Made by a program: the position numbers and the translations under genes
Part shown: in pieces, positions 36,780-47,348 of the stretch
Numbering within the stretch: position 1 is the stretch's first letter
Layout of the letters: every line of letters starts with the position of its first letter
Source of the DNA: Sphingomonas sp. Leaf208
GTDB lineage: Bacteria; Pseudomonadota; Alphaproteobacteria; Sphingomonadales; Sphingomonadaceae
Direction: 5' to 3'
NCBI RefSeq assembly: GCF_001421415.1
Contig: NZ_LMKH01000001.1
Coordinates: 696,106 to 760,105 of the forward strand
Length of the DNA stretch: 64,000 bases
Notes under the pieces: generated by a model
The model's input: the letters and a program-made list of their open reading frames with translations, nothing else
What the model was told of the DNA's origin: nothing
The model's database searches: none

Positions 36780-38264
36780 TTACCACCAAGCCTCTGGTCG
36801 CGCGGTAAATCCTGCTCGCTGTTCGATCGCGAGCCCTGCGTTCAGCACGCCTTGCTCGTCGAGCGGCTTGCCGATGATCTGCAGCCCGAGCGGCAGGCCC
36901 TGCTTGTCGAGACCACCCGGCACCGACATCGCCGGCAACCCGGCGAGCGACGACGGCACGGTAAAGACGTCGTTCAAATACATCGCGATCGGATCGGCCG
37001 ACTTCTCGCCGAGCGCGAAAGCCGCCGACGGTGCGGTCGGCGTCAGCAGGACGTCGCACGTCTCCCAAGCCCGCTCGAAATCGCGCGCGATCAGCGTCCG
37101 GACCTTCTGCGCCTGCGTGTAATACGCGTCGTAGAAGCCGGCCGAGAGGACGTACGTGCCGATCATGATGCGGCGCTTGACCTCGGGGCCGAAGCCGTCG
37201 GCGCGGGTCGCTGCGTACATGTCCTGCAGGCCGGCACCGGTCGGCAGGTCGCGGATCCCGTAGCGGACGCCGTCATAGCGCGCGAGGTTCGACGAGGCTT
37301 CGGCGGGCGCGATGATGTAATAGGCGGGGAGTGCGTATTTGGTGTGCGGGAGCGAGACCTCGACGATCGTCGCGCCGGCATCCTTCAGCCAGTCGATGCC
37401 CTGCTGCCAGAGCGCCTCGATCTCCTCGGGCATCCCGTCGACGCGATATTCCTTGGGAATACCGACGCGCAGACCGTTGAGATTGCCGGACAAACCCGCT
37501 TCCCACTTCGGCACTTCGAGCTGCAACGAGGTGCCGTCCTTGGCGTCGAACCCGGCCATCGCCTCGAGCAGGATCGCGCAGTCGCGGACGTCGCGTGCCA
37601 TCGGTCCGGCCTGGTCGAGCGACGAAGCGAACGCGATCGTCCCCCAGCGCGAGCAGCGGCCATAGGTCGGCTTGATGCCGCTGATGCCGGTGAAGGCGGC
37701 GGGCTGGCGGATCGAGCCGCCGGTGTCGGTGCCGGTCGCGCCGGGGCAGAGCCGTGCGGCGACTGCCGACGACGAACCGCCCGACGAGCCGCCGGGGGCG
37801 AGCGAGGCGTTACCGCCGTCGTTGCGCTTCCAAGGCGAGATCACGTTGCCGAACGCGGAGGTCTCGTTCGACGAGCCCATCGCGAACTGGTCCATGTTCA
37901 GCTTGCCGAGCATCCCGGCGCCCGCGTCCCACAAATTCTGCGAGACGGTCGATTCGTAGGTCGGCGTGAAGCCTTCGAGGATGTGGCTCGCCGCGGTCGT
38001 CGTGACGCCCTTGGTGCAGAACAGGTCCTTCATGCCGATTGGCACGCCCGCCAGAGGCTTGAGCGTCTCGCCGGCTTCGCGCGCGGTATCGGCAGCATTC
38101 GCGGCGGCGATCGCGTGCTCAGGAGTTTCGACTAGAAACGCGTTCAACGCCTTGGCCTGGCTCACCTTTACGATGAACGCATCGGCGACTTCGCGCGCCT
38201 TGAAGCTGCCGTCGCGGACGCCGTCGCGGATGCCTGCGATCCCGAGATCTGTAAGGTCGGTCAT
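36780..38264 (-). CDS. gatA: Aspartyl/glutamyl-tRNA amidotransferase subunit A
   Basis: A 494-residue amidase-signature enzyme that releases ammonia from glutamine for GatB. The Ser-cisSer-Lys triad is visible: Lys in [14 protein letters not shown], the Ser pair in [15 protein letters not shown] and [18 protein letters not shown] 38264 shares a base with the gatC stop (TAATG). The longer open frame upstream is antisense-like sequence over gatC and is rejected. Confidence 0.97.
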   Translation of the reverse strand: MTDLTDLGIAGIRDGVRDGSFKAREVADAFIVKVSQAKALNAFLVETPEHAIAAANAADTAREAGETLKPLAGVPIGMKDLFCTKGVTTTAASHILEGFTPTYESTVSQNLWDAGAGMLGKLNMDQFAMGSSNETSAFGNVISPWKRNDGGNASLAPGGSSGGSSSAVAARLCPGATGTDTGGSIRQPAAFTGISGIKPTYGRCSRWGTIAFASSLDQAGPMARDVRDCAILLEAMAGFDAKDGTSLQLEVPKWEAGLSGNLNGLRVGIPKEYRVDGMPEEIEALWQQGIDWLKDAGATIVEVSLPHTKYALPAYYIIAPAEASSNLARYDGVRYGIRDLPTGAGLQDMYAATRADGFGPEVKRRIMIGTYVLSAGFYDAYYTQAQKVRTLIARDFERAWETCDVLLTPTAPSAAFALGEKSADPIAMYLNDVFTVPSSLAGLPAMSVPGGLDKQGLPLGLQIIGKPLDEQGVLNAGLAIEQRAGFTARPEAWW

Positions 38265-38566
38265 TATTCGATCACCTTCGGCACGGCGAAGAACCCGTGT
38301 TCGGCCACGGGTGCATTGGCGAGGACCTGCTCGCGGATGCCGCCGCCGGTCAGCGGGTCGGCGTTGACGACGTCGTCGCGCAGCCGCAGCGTGTTGGGGA
38401 TGACGGCGGTCATCGGCTCGATACCGGTCGTATCGACCTCTTCGAGCATCTCGATCCAGCCAAGGATGTTTCCGAGTTCCGGCGCCATGCGGGCGGCGTC
38501 CTCGTCGGTGATCGCGATGCGCGCAAGGCTCGCGATCCGCTTCACGGTTGCAGTATCTACGGACAT
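38264..38566 (-). CDS. gatC: Aspartyl/glutamyl-tRNA amidotransferase subunit C
   Basis: A 100-residue GatC of normal size, starting [19 protein letters not shown], with the belt-like middle ([19 protein letters not shown]) and [14 protein letters not shown] near the end. It wraps GatA and GatB and stabilises the complex. First gene of gatCAB; a family B repeat and 247 bases separate it from the divergent hydrolase gene. Confidence 0.95.
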   Translation of the reverse strand: MSVDTATVKRIASLARIAITDEDAARMAPELGNILGWIEMLEEVDTTGIEPMTAVIPNTLRLRDDVVNADPLTGGGIREQVLANAPVAEHGFFAVPKVIE

Positions 38567-38630
38567 GCCGTGCGGCTAGCACCGGGCGCGGCGGGGGCGC
38601 AACACCCTTCTAGCGCAGCATCCTCTTCTG

Positions 38631-38708
38631 GTTCCCCCGCGGAGGCGGGGGCCTAGGATTACAAACGATACCGCCCGAGATCCTGGGCCCCCGCCTCCGC
38701 GGGGGAAC
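38631..38708. repeat. Family B palindromic element upstream of gatC
   Basis: Arms GTTCCCCCGCGGAGGCGGGG and CCCCGCCTCCGCGGGGGAAC, exact complements, 78 bases overall. It lies in the divergent gap between gatC and the 38814 gene. Confidence 0.85.
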
Positions 38709-38813
38709 GAGGGATTTCCGCGCCGCCGCCAGTTTCCCCAATAAGAACGCACCGATTGCAACCTTCCCCCGCATACGGCACGGGAGCGGGACCGCCTGCA
38801 CGGAAGGTCCCGC

Positions 38814-39920
38814 TTGGCCCGCAAGTTTCTCTATTTCGTCGCCGCGATGATCGTCCTCGCGATCGCCGCCCTGCTCGCCTACCGCCTGTTCGGCACGCAG
38901 TTGATGCGCGCAGTGATGGTGCCGAGCGAGACTTTCCAGGCGCAACGCGAAGCCCCGCACAACATCTATGCGCGGAAAATCATGTGGCTCGCCCGCCCCG
39001 ACGCGCCCGGCAACCCAGCGCTCTGGACGCCCCCCGGCTACACCGCCGGCAGGCCCGGCACGGGCGCGGCGATCTTCTTCATTCACCCGACCTCGTACAT
39101 CAACCGCGACCATTGGAACGCACCGATCGACGATCCCGAGACCAACGCGCGGGCGGAGTTGTTCCTGCGCGGCCAGGCGAGCGCGTTCAACGAGGCCGGC
39201 GACATCTGGGCGCCACGCTACCGTCAGGCGACGTTCGGCGCGTTCCTGACCAGCGTTGCGGACAGCGAACGCGCACTGGCATTGGCTTACGGGGATGTTT
39301 CTGCGGCGTTCGACCGGTTCCTCAAGGAAGCCGGCCCGACCCGTCCGATCATCCTTGCCGGGCATAGCCAGGGCGCATTGCACCTCACTCGCCTGCTCCG
39401 CGACCGCGTTGCGAACGACCCGAAGCTGAAGGCGCGGATCGTTGCGGCGTATGTCGTCGGCTGGCCCGTCTCACGCGCGACCGATCTTCCGAAGATGGGC
39501 CTCGCCGAATGCCGCACTGCCGATCAGACCGGCTGTATCCTGTCGTGGGAAAGCTTTGCCGAACCTGCCGATCCGTCGCTGATCGTCGATGCCTATGACC
39601 AGACCACCGGCTTCAACGGCCAGCCGCGGAAAGCCACGCCGATGGTATGCACCAACCCGCTGACCGGCACCGCCGACGCGACCGCGCCCGCGACCGCCAA
39701 CCTCGGCACGCTCGTCCCGTCCGCGGACCTCAAGACCGCGACGATGGCGATCGGCAGCGTACCCGCACGCTGTGCCGACCGCGGCTTCCTGCTGATCGGC
39801 GAGAGCCCGAACCTCGGACCGTACGTGCTGCCCGGCAACAACTATCACGTCTACGACTACAGCCTGTTCTGGGCGAACGTCCGCGCCGACGCCAACCGCA
39901 GACTGGCGGCCTTCAAATGA
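38814..39920 (+). CDS. DUF3089 alpha/beta-hydrolase-like protein, membrane anchored
   Basis: A 368-residue protein with one N-terminal membrane segment ([21 protein letters not shown], about residues 5-25) and a periplasmic hydrolase-like domain. [16 protein letters not shown] is the strand and oxyanion region of DUF3089, and [16 protein letters not shown] holds the nucleophile Ser (GHSQG). Cys pairs in the second half could form disulphides. The start is a TTG at 38814 with GGAAGG six bases upstream. The last bases overlap the ruvX ATG, so the two are coupled. Substrate unknown. Confidence 0.85.
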   Translation: MARKFLYFVAAMIVLAIAALLAYRLFGTQLMRAVMVPSETFQAQREAPHNIYARKIMWLARPDAPGNPALWTPPGYTAGRPGTGAAIFFIHPTSYINRDHWNAPIDDPETNARAELFLRGQASAFNEAGDIWAPRYRQATFGAFLTSVADSERALALAYGDVSAAFDRFLKEAGPTRPIILAGHSQGALHLTRLLRDRVANDPKLKARIVAAYVVGWPVSRATDLPKMGLAECRTADQTGCILSWESFAEPADPSLIVDAYDQTTGFNGQPRKATPMVCTNPLTGTADATAPATANLGTLVPSADLKTATMAIGSVPARCADRGFLLIGESPNLGPYVLPGNNYHVYDYSLFWANVRADANRRLAAFK

Positions 39921-40384
39921 TTACGCTCTCCGCCGCCCTTTTCCGCGACTCACTCCCGAACGGCGGCCGGCTGATCGGTCTCGACGTCGGCACCAAGACG
40001 ATCGGCACCGCGCTCTGCGATGCGGGCTGGAGCTTCGCGAGTCCCGCGCTCCTGATCCGCCGCACCAAGTTCCAGAAGGACAAGGCCGCGCTCGCCGAGA
40101 TCATCAAGGCGCAGGCGGTCGTCGGGCTCGTCATCGGCCTGCCGATCAACCTCGACGGCAGCGAAAGCCCGCGGTCGCAGTCGACGCGGGCGTTCGCGCA
40201 GAACCTCAAGGACATGGGCCTCCCGATCCTGCTCCAGGACGAGCGCTGGTCGACCGTCGCGGTCACCCGCACGCTGATCGAACAGGACGCCAGCCGTGCC
40301 AAACGCGCCGAACTCGTCGACAAGATGGCCGCCGCCTACATTCTCCAGGGTGCGATCGACGCGCTGGTGACGGCGCAGATCTAG
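39917..40384 (+). CDS. ruvX: RuvX/YqgF, pre-16S rRNA nuclease (Holliday junction resolvase-like)
   Basis: A 155-residue RNase H-fold enzyme. [19 protein letters not shown] has the first catalytic Asp, [12 protein letters not shown] the conserved centre, and [12 protein letters not shown] with the later Asp-Lys ([13 protein letters not shown]) the remaining active-site residues. It matures the 5' end of 16S rRNA. ATG 39917 overlaps the previous stop (ATGA). Its stop shares CTAG with the stop of the opposing membrane protein gene. Confidence 0.93.
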   Translation: MITLSAALFRDSLPNGGRLIGLDVGTKTIGTALCDAGWSFASPALLIRRTKFQKDKAALAEIIKAQAVVGLVIGLPINLDGSESPRSQSTRAFAQNLKDMGLPILLQDERWSTVAVTRTLIEQDASRAKRAELVDKMAAAYILQGAIDALVTAQI

Positions 40385-41919
40385 CGCGCGACCCGGTATA
40401 GGGTGGACTGGCCATCGGTCCAGATGACGCGCAGGTCGGCGGCCTTTGCAGCCCCTGGCGGGAAGCCGATCGTCCAGACGTGTGTGAACGCGGCGCGGGG
40501 AAACCGTGCGATCGCCTTGGCGAAGTTGGAGCCGACGGTCGAACAGATCGACGGAAAGACGCTCTGGGTCGGGTCCCCGGTATAGGGTGCGGCGATCGCG
40601 TAGCGGATGTGCAGCGATTGCTGTCCTTCGATCGCCCATTGGTCGTTGGTAAATACGTCGCGTCGGACGATCGCGAGGGCTGGAAGGTGATTGCGCCGCG
40701 CGTCGTCCCACGCGCCTCCACATGGCAACTCGACTAACGAGAGTACCGCAGCGCCGTGCGGGATGGCTGCAACGGCCGCGAGTTCGCGTTGTTGATCGCT
40801 GGAGCGTTCGACAAAGCTCAGCGTCGTGCCTGCCAAGCGCAGGACCAGGAATGCAGTGGCCATCACGGCCAGCGTGCGTGCCATTCGCGAATCTCGCGGC
40901 GCAATCGCGATCAATCCCAGCATCACCGCGGCGGGAGCCATCCGCATGTCGACATAGGCGCCCCCCATCAGCAATCGTGGGAGGACGACGAACGCTGCGA
41001 GGCACAACAGCGCGGGTATGCCCAGCAGCGGCGAGAACCCGAGGCGAGCGCTCCGCATTCCCGCATACAGCATGGCGATCAACGGCAGCAGCGAGAGAAG
41101 ATCGAACCATGGCCAGTGATCGCGGAACAGCGAAACGAGCCATACCAGCTTCACCGGTGCGTCGAACCAGCCCTCGCCACCGAGCCCGCCCGCTGCCGCG
41201 CCCGTCCCGGCCCCGATAGACGCCAGCATGACGAGGAGCGGGACCGTCATCGACAGACACTGGATCGCCGCGCCGACGAGCGCCGCCGGCCAGCCACGGC
41301 CTGCCGTGCGGAGCCGCGCGATGTCGGCGCCTGCTGCCATCAGCCCCAGAAGCCCCCAGCCGAAGCTGTGCGAAATCCATATCACGCATGCGATGGGTAC
41401 GAAGAGCAGCGCGCGTACGATCAGGCGATCCTGTCGCCCTAGCCGGATCCACAGTGCCAGTGCGCAGAACGCCAGCGCCTGAGACAGCGCGAAATTGACG
41501 AAGCCGAACTGGAACGGCCAGGCATAGGCGAGCGGCAACGCGAACATCGCGGTCGGCGGTATTCGCCCATGCGCCTCGCGCGCGGCCCACAACAGTCCGG
41601 TGGCGGTCAGCATCGGGATCGCGATCACCGCCAGCTTGGTCGCGACCTCGAACGGGAACAGGTGCGACAGCGCTGGTACGAGCAGGTCCATGCCCAGGTT
41701 GGGGATGAGCGCCCAGTGATATGCGTAATAACGCTGCAGATCGGGGGAAGTCGGCAGCGCCATGGCGATATGCCAGCGCCCCATATGGCCGGGCAGATCG
41801 CCGAGCGGGGGCAGCGCCGGCCATAGCAACGGCACCGCTGACGCCAGGACGAGTGCCAGCGCGAACCACCGCGTTTCCCACCATCGCCCCATCGCCCGTA
41901 CCGCTGCGTCCTGCATCAT
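40381..41919 (-). CDS. Polytopic inner-membrane protein of unknown function
   Basis: A protein of about 512 residues with ten or more membrane segments (for example [64 protein letters not shown]) and a soluble C-terminal domain of about 120 residues with Cys at two places. The layout (short first loop with HMGRWHIAM, many helices, C-terminal globular part) resembles GT-C glycosyltransferases such as the DUF2029/ArnT-like groups, but I see no diagnostic motif. Start among 41946, 41919 or 41916; GGGGAAA just before the ATG pair favours the later ones. Confidence 0.7.
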   Translation of the reverse strand: MMQDAAVRAMGRWWETRWFALALVLASAVPLLWPALPPLGDLPGHMGRWHIAMALPTSPDLQRYYAYHWALIPNLGMDLLVPALSHLFPFEVATKLAVIAIPMLTATGLLWAAREAHGRIPPTAMFALPLAYAWPFQFGFVNFALSQALAFCALALWIRLGRQDRLIVRALLFVPIACVIWISHSFGWGLLGLMAAGADIARLRTAGRGWPAALVGAAIQCLSMTVPLLVMLASIGAGTGAAAGGLGGEGWFDAPVKLVWLVSLFRDHWPWFDLLSLLPLIAMLYAGMRSARLGFSPLLGIPALLCLAAFVVLPRLLMGGAYVDMRMAPAAVMLGLIAIAPRDSRMARTLAVMATAFLVLRLAGTTLSFVERSSDQQRELAAVAAIPHGAAVLSLVELPCGGAWDDARRNHLPALAIVRRDVFTNDQWAIEGQQSLHIRYAIAAPYTGDPTQSVFPSICSTVGSNFAKAIARFPRAAFTHVWTIGFPPGAAKAADLRVIWTDGQSTLYRVAR

Positions 41920-42036
41920 TTTCCCCGTTCGCCATCGCCATCCCATGCCCGCGCTAAAATGCAGTTAACCATGCGGTTGTGGCGAGGCGTCGCGACGCTT
42001 GCTCCCTGCCCCCGCGGACACTATCCCGCGGCTTTA

Positions 42037-43023
42037 ATGCGAACCTCAGATCACCGCCCCGCCGCCCTCATCGAAGGCGGCGCCGTCTTCCCGCACCGGC
42101 ATCTCACCGGTATCGACGGGCTCCAGCCACACGAGATCGCGTTCCTGCTCGACGAGGCGGAGACGTGGGTAGAGGCGAACCGGACTCATGCCACGCCGGA
42201 CAAGCGGCTTGCGGGGCTTACCCAGATCAACGCGTTTTTCGAGAACAGCACGCGGACTTTGCTGTCGTTCGAGATCGCGGGGAAGCGGCTGGGGGCGGAT
42301 GTCGTCAACATGCATGCGGCGCAGTCGAGCGTGAAGAAGGGCGAGACGCTGATCGACACGGCGATGACGTTGAACGCGATGCGGGCGGACGTGATCGTGA
42401 TCCGGCATATGTCTAGCGGCGCGGTGCGGTTGATCGCGGACAAGGTCGATTGTCCGGTATTGAACGCGGGCGACGGGCGGCATGAGCATCCGACGCAGGC
42501 GTTGCTCGATGCATTGACGATCCGGCGGCGGAAGGGCTCTATCGCGGGGCAGCGTGTCGTGATCTGCGGGGATCTGCTGCACAGCCGGGTCGCGCGGTCT
42601 AACATCCTAGCGCTCACCGCGCTTGCAGCCGAGGTCCGCGTCTGTGCGCCGTCGACGCTGATGCCGCCGATGATCGAGCGGATGGGCGTGCGTGCCTTCA
42701 CCGATTTCGACAAGGCGTTGGAGGGTGCGGACGTGGTGATGATGCTGCGATTGCAGAACGAGCGGATGGATGGGGCTTATGTGCCCTCCACGCGCGAATA
42801 CCGTATGCGCTACGGCCTGACCCTCGACCGGTTAGCGAAGGCGGCGCCCGACGCGCTGGTGATGCATCCTGGGCCGATGAACCGGGGTGTGGAGATCGAC
42901 TCTGCTGTCGCCGATCACGCTCGCTCGGCGATTACCGAGCAGGTCGAGATGGGGGTGGCCGTCCGGATGGCGTGCCTTGACGTGCTGACGCGAAGAGCGC
43001 GCGGCGTGGAGGGTTGGGCATGA
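42037..43023 (+). CDS. pyrB: Aspartate carbamoyltransferase catalytic subunit
   Basis: A 328-residue ATCase catalytic chain. Carbamoyl-phosphate site [15 protein letters not shown], the [11 protein letters not shown] loop, [21 protein letters not shown] (given in two parts: [23 protein letters not shown]), and [13 protein letters not shown]. It makes carbamoyl-aspartate, the second step of pyrimidine synthesis. It overlaps the next gene by four bases, which suggests a tight complex with the dihydroorotase-like partner, as known for class A ATCases. Start ATG 42037 fits the family; upstream codons are not conserved in type. Confidence 0.95.
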   Translation: MRTSDHRPAALIEGGAVFPHRHLTGIDGLQPHEIAFLLDEAETWVEANRTHATPDKRLAGLTQINAFFENSTRTLLSFEIAGKRLGADVVNMHAAQSSVKKGETLIDTAMTLNAMRADVIVIRHMSSGAVRLIADKVDCPVLNAGDGRHEHPTQALLDALTIRRRKGSIAGQRVVICGDLLHSRVARSNILALTALAAEVRVCAPSTLMPPMIERMGVRAFTDFDKALEGADVVMMLRLQNERMDGAYVPSTREYRMRYGLTLDRLAKAAPDALVMHPGPMNRGVEIDSAVADHARSAITEQVEMGVAVRMACLDVLTRRARGVEGWA

Positions 43024-44240
43024 TCCTCGCACTCACCAACGCGACGCTCGCCTGCCCGGTCGGCGGCGTGACGAAGGGTAATGTGCTGGTTCGCGACGGT
43101 GTGATCGTCGCGACCGGGATCGTCGATATTCCTGCCGATGCGGACATCGTCGACTGTGGCGGCAAGACGGTCGCGCCGGGGATCGTCGATCTCGGCGTGG
43201 CAAAGGTCGACCGTGCCGCCTTCCGCGCTGGCGGGATCGTGCGGATCGGTCTCATGCCCGACCAGTCGCCGGTGCTGGACGACCCCGGTATCGTCCAGCG
43301 CGCTGCCTTGATCGGCAAGCCCGACCTCTGGATCCACCCGATCGCCGCCGCCACGCGCGGACTTGCAGGCCATGACCTTGCCGAGATGGCGATCTGTCTT
43401 TCGGCTGGCGCGAAGGCGGTGGGCACGGGCAAGCACTGGATCGCCGATAGTGGCGTGATGCGGCGCGTGCTGGCCTATGCGCGCGATCTCGACGTGACGG
43501 TCATGGCGCATGCCGAGGACGGGGGACTTACCGCCGGCGCGGTTGCGACCGAGGGCGAGACGGCGACCCGGCTCGGCCTGCCTGCCGCACCGGCGGTGGC
43601 GGAGGCGTTGGCGATCGCGCGCGACCTGATGCTTGCCGAGGATACCGGGGCGCGGATCCACATTCGCCAGGTGACGACGGCGGCCGGGTTCGACCTGATC
43701 CGTGCGGCGAAGCGTCGTGGCGTGTCGGTGACCTGCGGGATCACGCCGGCGCATCTGCATCTGTCGGAGATCGCTGTCAGTGATTTCCGGTCGTTTGCGC
43801 TGCTATCGCCGCCTTTGCGGGGCGAAAGCGACCGTCGTGCGGCGCTCGATGCTATCGCCGATGGTACGATCGACGTGCTGTGTTCGGGGCATGAACCGCG
43901 CGGGCCGGAGGAGAAGCGGCTGCCGTTCACCGATTCGAGTAGCGGGATGGCGGGGGCGGAGACGCTGTTGCCGCTCGCGCTGATGCTGGTGCGTGACGAG
44001 TTGTTGACGCTGGAGCGGCTATTCGCGCTGTTAGCGAGCAATCCGGCGCGGGTGCTGGGGCTGGATACGGGGACGCTGGAGGTCGGCAAGCCGGCCGACC
44101 TGATGCTGTTCGACCAGCAGGCGCCTTGGCAGATCGTCGGGGAGGCGTTCCTTGCCGAGGCGGGGAATACGCCGTTCGATGGCTTGCCGGTTCAGGGGCG
44201 GGTGTTGCGATTGTGGAAGGGTGGGCGCGAGGTTCGGTGA
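43020..44240 (+). CDS. Dihydroorotase-like protein lacking metal ligands (probably inactive PyrC')
   Basis: A 406-residue protein with the overall layout of a class I dihydroorotase: a small beta start, GIVDL strand, AHAED segment, [29 protein letters not shown] and the C-terminal [10 protein letters not shown] with [13 protein letters not shown]. Key residues are missing: the usual HxH metal site after the first strand (DxHVHLR type) reads DLGVAKVD, and the catalytic DHAPH type segment reads GHEPRG. It should therefore not hydrolyse dihydroorotate. Non-catalytic homologues of this kind (pyrC', pyrX) are structural partners of PyrB, and the four-base overlap with pyrB supports that. An active pyrC is expected elsewhere. 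Confidence 0.85.
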   Translation: MILALTNATLACPVGGVTKGNVLVRDGVIVATGIVDIPADADIVDCGGKTVAPGIVDLGVAKVDRAAFRAGGIVRIGLMPDQSPVLDDPGIVQRAALIGKPDLWIHPIAAATRGLAGHDLAEMAICLSAGAKAVGTGKHWIADSGVMRRVLAYARDLDVTVMAHAEDGGLTAGAVATEGETATRLGLPAAPAVAEALAIARDLMLAEDTGARIHIRQVTTAAGFDLIRAAKRRGVSVTCGITPAHLHLSEIAVSDFRSFALLSPPLRGESDRRAALDAIADGTIDVLCSGHEPRGPEEKRLPFTDSSSGMAGAETLLPLALMLVRDELLTLERLFALLASNPARVLGLDTGTLEVGKPADLMLFDQQAPWQIVGEAFLAEAGNTPFDGLPVQGRVLRLWKGGREVR

Positions 44241-44266
44241 GTTCGTCAGACACCTGATCCATTGTG

Positions 44267-44373
44267 CACCACCCCGGCGGAGGCCGGGGCCCAGTTGGAA
44301 AGGTCGGCGTAACGAAGGGCCGGCTTCAATTAGCGACGTTCCCCGACTGGGCCCCGGCCTTCGCCGGGGTGGT
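44267..44373. repeat. Family A palindromic element, copy 5
   Basis: Arms CACCACCCCGGCGGAGGCCG and CGGCCTTCGCCGGGGTGGT; centre GGAAAGGTCGGCGTAACGAA and AGCGACGTTCCCC. Between convergent genes. Confidence 0.85.
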
Positions 44374-44406
44374 ACCCTAAGAATGGGTAGGCCTTTTAGA
44401 CGCCGG

Positions 44407-45723
44407 TTATCGCGACGCCATCTGCATGCCGGGCTTGCGCAACCATTGCGCCATGACGTCGCCCGCGCCTTGGCGGACGAAGCAAGCGCCGCCCTTCGTC
44501 CGGTACTGGCGGCACATCGCATTCGCTGCCGACTTGCTGAACCCGCCGACCGAGAGGCGATAGACATCCTCACCCTTCGCCTTGAACGTCATGCCGTTCG
44601 GCGAATAACTGGCAAGTACCGCGAACCGGCGTGCGGCGCGTGCCCAGCCGTCCCTTGCGACCCCCGCGCTCTCGAAGGCGCCGAGTTGGACGTACCAATT
44701 GCCGGTCGCCGGCGCCTTCACCTGATACGCCGCAGTCGCCATGGCGCGACCCGACGACGCGGGTGTGGCCGCGACCTTGATCGGGCCGCCGGCCTGACGG
44801 AGCATCATCGTCGGCAACGCCTGGACGATTTCCTGTCGCGGTCCGAACGCGATTCTCGAGACGCCAGCTGCTGATACCGAAGCGATCTGCACAGGGGCGG
44901 CTTCGGTCGGCGCGACGACCGGATCCGCTGCCGCCAAGGCCTGTTCGGGAACACCCGGTGTCTCCGGCGAACGCGCGTTCAACGCCAGCGCGACTGGCTG
45001 TCCTGCATCCGCCACTGCGCGAACGCCGAGCAGGCTCGCCACCTGGTCCGACGCCTTGGCCGGCTGAGCGAACAGCGCCCATTGCTCGAGCCGCGCGTCG
45101 ACGTCTGCTGGTGCCATGTCCGTTGCCGCGACCACGCGTGCCTCCTGCCAGCGTCCCGCCAGTGCGAAGCTGAGCGCGAGGTTCTGGCGCACCTTTGCGT
45201 TCGACGCGGGCGAACGGGCGGCTTCGGTCAGGACCGCGATCCCGCCCGCGGTATCGCCCGCGAGCGACAGGGCAAGGCCACGATCGACCGCCGGGATGAT
45301 CGCGGCGTTCGCTTCAAGGCCGTGGCGCGCCGACTGCCAGTCTCCGGTCGCGATCTGCGACAGCGCGAGGTTGAGCGCCGCCCTGCCGTTGGTCGGCGAT
45401 AGTTGCAGCGCGTCGGCGAACGCGTGCGAGGCCGAGGCGAATCGCCCGCCCTTGAGATAGCTCTGCCCGAGCAGCATCCGGTAGTCCGCCTGCTGCGGCA
45501 TCAGCGCCACCGCACGCTCCGCATAGCCGATCGCCACAGGACCATCGTTGCGCGCGAGTGCCGCCTGTGCCTGCCCCGCATCGCCCGCCGCGCCCTTTGT
45601 CGCGAGTGCTGCGTTGCGATCGCTGGCAGACGCGATGCCGCCCCCGTTCGCGGCACAGCCGACCATCGTACCCCCGAGCAGGAGGGCGGAGATGCCGCCG
45701 AGGAGGAGAGCGCGCGTGGTCAT
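44407..45723 (-). CDS. TPR-repeat lipoprotein with C-terminal SPOR domain
   Basis: A 438-residue envelope protein. Lipobox MVGCAAN (Cys near residue 22), then about five tetratricopeptide-like helical repeats (for example YRMLLGQSYLKGGRFASASH, ALQLSPTNGRAALNLALSQI), a Pro/Ala linker, and a C-terminal SPOR domain starting NWYVQLGAFESAGVARDGW and ending near CRQYRTKGGACFV. SPOR domains bind denuded septal peptidoglycan, so a role at the division site or in wall remodelling is likely. Start ATG 45723 gives a proper signal peptide. It is divergent from another SPOR protein gene. Confidence 0.88.
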   Translation of the reverse strand: MTTRALLLGGISALLLGGTMVGCAANGGGIASASDRNAALATKGAAGDAGQAQAALARNDGPVAIGYAERAVALMPQQADYRMLLGQSYLKGGRFASASHAFADALQLSPTNGRAALNLALSQIATGDWQSARHGLEANAAIIPAVDRGLALSLAGDTAGGIAVLTEAARSPASNAKVRQNLALSFALAGRWQEARVVAATDMAPADVDARLEQWALFAQPAKASDQVASLLGVRAVADAGQPVALALNARSPETPGVPEQALAAADPVVAPTEAAPVQIASVSAAGVSRIAFGPRQEIVQALPTMMLRQAGGPIKVAATPASSGRAMATAAYQVKAPATGNWYVQLGAFESAGVARDGWARAARRFAVLASYSPNGMTFKAKGEDVYRLSVGGFSKSAANAMCRQYRTKGGACFVRQGAGDVMAQWLRKPGMQMASR

Positions 45724-45935
45724 CGGGGCAATCCCTGTTTCATGGCAAACGCTAGACCGCACATAGTTCCCACTCCCGGTATTCGCGTACGGAGTGCCAT
45801 GTCGGTTTAAAGAAGCGGTTAACGCGACTTCATAATGACTTACCGAAGCGCGATGTTGGGCATCGGGAACGGTCGCCCTTTGCCTTGCGCGACGAACGGC
45901 GGCATGGTGGCGGCGAGACGGTATGAGGGATGGCG

Positions 45936-46994
45936 ATGACGGTTCGGCGTAAGCTTTTGGTGGGTGCGATCGCGTTGAGCGGAATGCTGGCCGCCGCCCC
46001 CGCGTTTGCCGATGTGAAGGCCGGCGTCGATGCCTGGGCGAAGGGCGATTATCCGCGTGCGATCACCGAGTGGCGCCCGCTGGCGGTGGCGGGCGATGCG
46101 GATGCGCAGTTCAACCTGGCGCAGGCGTACAAGCTCGGGCGCGGCGTACCGCTGGATCCGGTGCTGGCTGAGAGCTGGTTCCGGAAGGCGGCGATGCAGG
46201 GGCATGTGCAGGCCGCCGACAATTACGGGCTCGCGTTGTTCCAGGCCGGAAAGAAGACGGATGCGCTGCCGTGGCTGCAGAAATCGGTCGCGCATGGTGA
46301 ACCGCGGGCGCAGCTGGTGCTCGGGACGATGCTGTTCAACGGCGACGGCATACCGCGCGATTTCCCGCGGGCCTATGCGCTGATGACGCGGGCCTCGGCG
46401 TCGGGCTTGCAGTCGGCCTCGCAGACGCTCGCGCAGATGGACCAGTATATCTCGCCCACCGACCGCGAGAAGGGCACCGCGCTGGCGCAGCAATATGCGT
46501 TGCAGTCCCCGCCGCCGGGGCCTTCGCGTGCGACGGTCGGGCAAACGCCGATGGCGCCGCCGCGTACCGCCAGCGCGCCGCGTCCGTCGAAGCTGCCACC
46601 GAGTTCGCTTCCCGCGCGCATTCCCGGGCCGACCCGCGAACCGGCCCCGACGCGGGAACCGACGCCGACGCGCGAGCCGGCACCGGTCAGGCAGGCGCAG
46701 GTGAAGCCGCCCAAGCCTGTGCCGGCAAAACCTGCGCCGGCAAAAGCTGTTGCGGCCAAGCCCGCGCCGGTGCGTAAGAAGGGCAATTGGCGCGTGCAGC
46801 TTGGCGCGTTCCGCGACCAGGGCAATGCCGAGACGCAGTGGAACAAGGTTCGCGGCAAGCTGCGCGGTGCACAGCCCTTCTACGCGAAGGCGGGCGGCGT
46901 GACGCGTCTCCAAGCGGGTGGTTTTGCTTCGAAGGCGGATGCGACGCGGGCTTGCTCGGCGTCTGGCGTGGCGTGCGTGATCGTCGCGCCCTGA
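45936..46994 (+). CDS. Sel1-repeat periplasmic protein with C-terminal SPOR domain
   Basis: A 352-residue exported protein. Signal peptide with cut after APAFA (about residue 24), three Sel1/TPR-like repeats (DAQFNLAQAYKLGRGVPLDP, RAQLVLGTMLFNGDGIPRDF), a long Pro/Ala/Lys/Arg linker (about 180-280) with near-exact PTREPAPTREPTPTREP units, and a SPOR domain (NWRVQLGAFRDQGNAETQW). I use ATG 45936 because GAGGG stands at the right distance, not ATG 45930. Together with the divergent TPR-SPOR lipoprotein it forms a pair of peptidoglycan-binding envelope proteins. Confidence 0.88.
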   Translation: MTVRRKLLVGAIALSGMLAAAPAFADVKAGVDAWAKGDYPRAITEWRPLAVAGDADAQFNLAQAYKLGRGVPLDPVLAESWFRKAAMQGHVQAADNYGLALFQAGKKTDALPWLQKSVAHGEPRAQLVLGTMLFNGDGIPRDFPRAYALMTRASASGLQSASQTLAQMDQYISPTDREKGTALAQQYALQSPPPGPSRATVGQTPMAPPRTASAPRPSKLPPSSLPARIPGPTREPAPTREPTPTREPAPVRQAQVKPPKPVPAKPAPAKAVAAKPAPVRKKGNWRVQLGAFRDQGNAETQWNKVRGKLRGAQPFYAKAGGVTRLQAGGFASKADATRACSASGVACVIVAP

Positions 46995-47039
46995 GCGGAT
47001 GTGCGGGTCTGCGGCGATACTGATGACGAGGATGTTCGT

Positions 47040-47249
47040 ATGTTCTTCCTGACCTTGGCGTTGTTGTCCGCGCCATCGACTAGCACCGAGATCAAGCAGC
47101 TGTGTCGCGCGTGTCCTACCTCGGGTAGCGTCAAAGGGTGTTCGACGGTCGGGATTGCGTGCCAACCGACGCGTCGCATCTGCGAACCTGCCGGGCCGCC
47201 GAAGTCCGTCGCGCGGGCGGACCGGGTGGCTGACAAGAAGGCGCGCTGA
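47040..47249 (+). CDS. Possible small secreted Cys-containing protein
   Basis: A 69-residue frame starting MFFLTLALLSAPSTSTEIKQ, with a signal-like N terminus and five cysteines, including CRAC. GAGG stands eight bases before the ATG. It lies in a 354-base gap between two envelope-protein genes, the rest of which shows nothing. No family is recognised and the codon bias is only moderate, so it may be spurious. Confidence 0.35.
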   Translation: MFFLTLALLSAPSTSTEIKQLCRACPTSGSVKGCSTVGIACQPTRRICEPAGPPKSVARADRVADKKAR

Positions 47250-47348
47250 GCGATCGGGCCTTTGCCCGGCGGGCGGGCGATCGGGTGCGGCAGGGATCAA
47301 ATAGCCGGACCGGTCGTTTCGTTCCGACATCGACCGGGAGCTAGATGC

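Noticed and set aside
46995..47039. An earlier start for the small Cys-containing frame at 47040
   Set aside because: The upstream codons are polar and break the signal-like N terminus; ATG 47040 has the better ribosome site.
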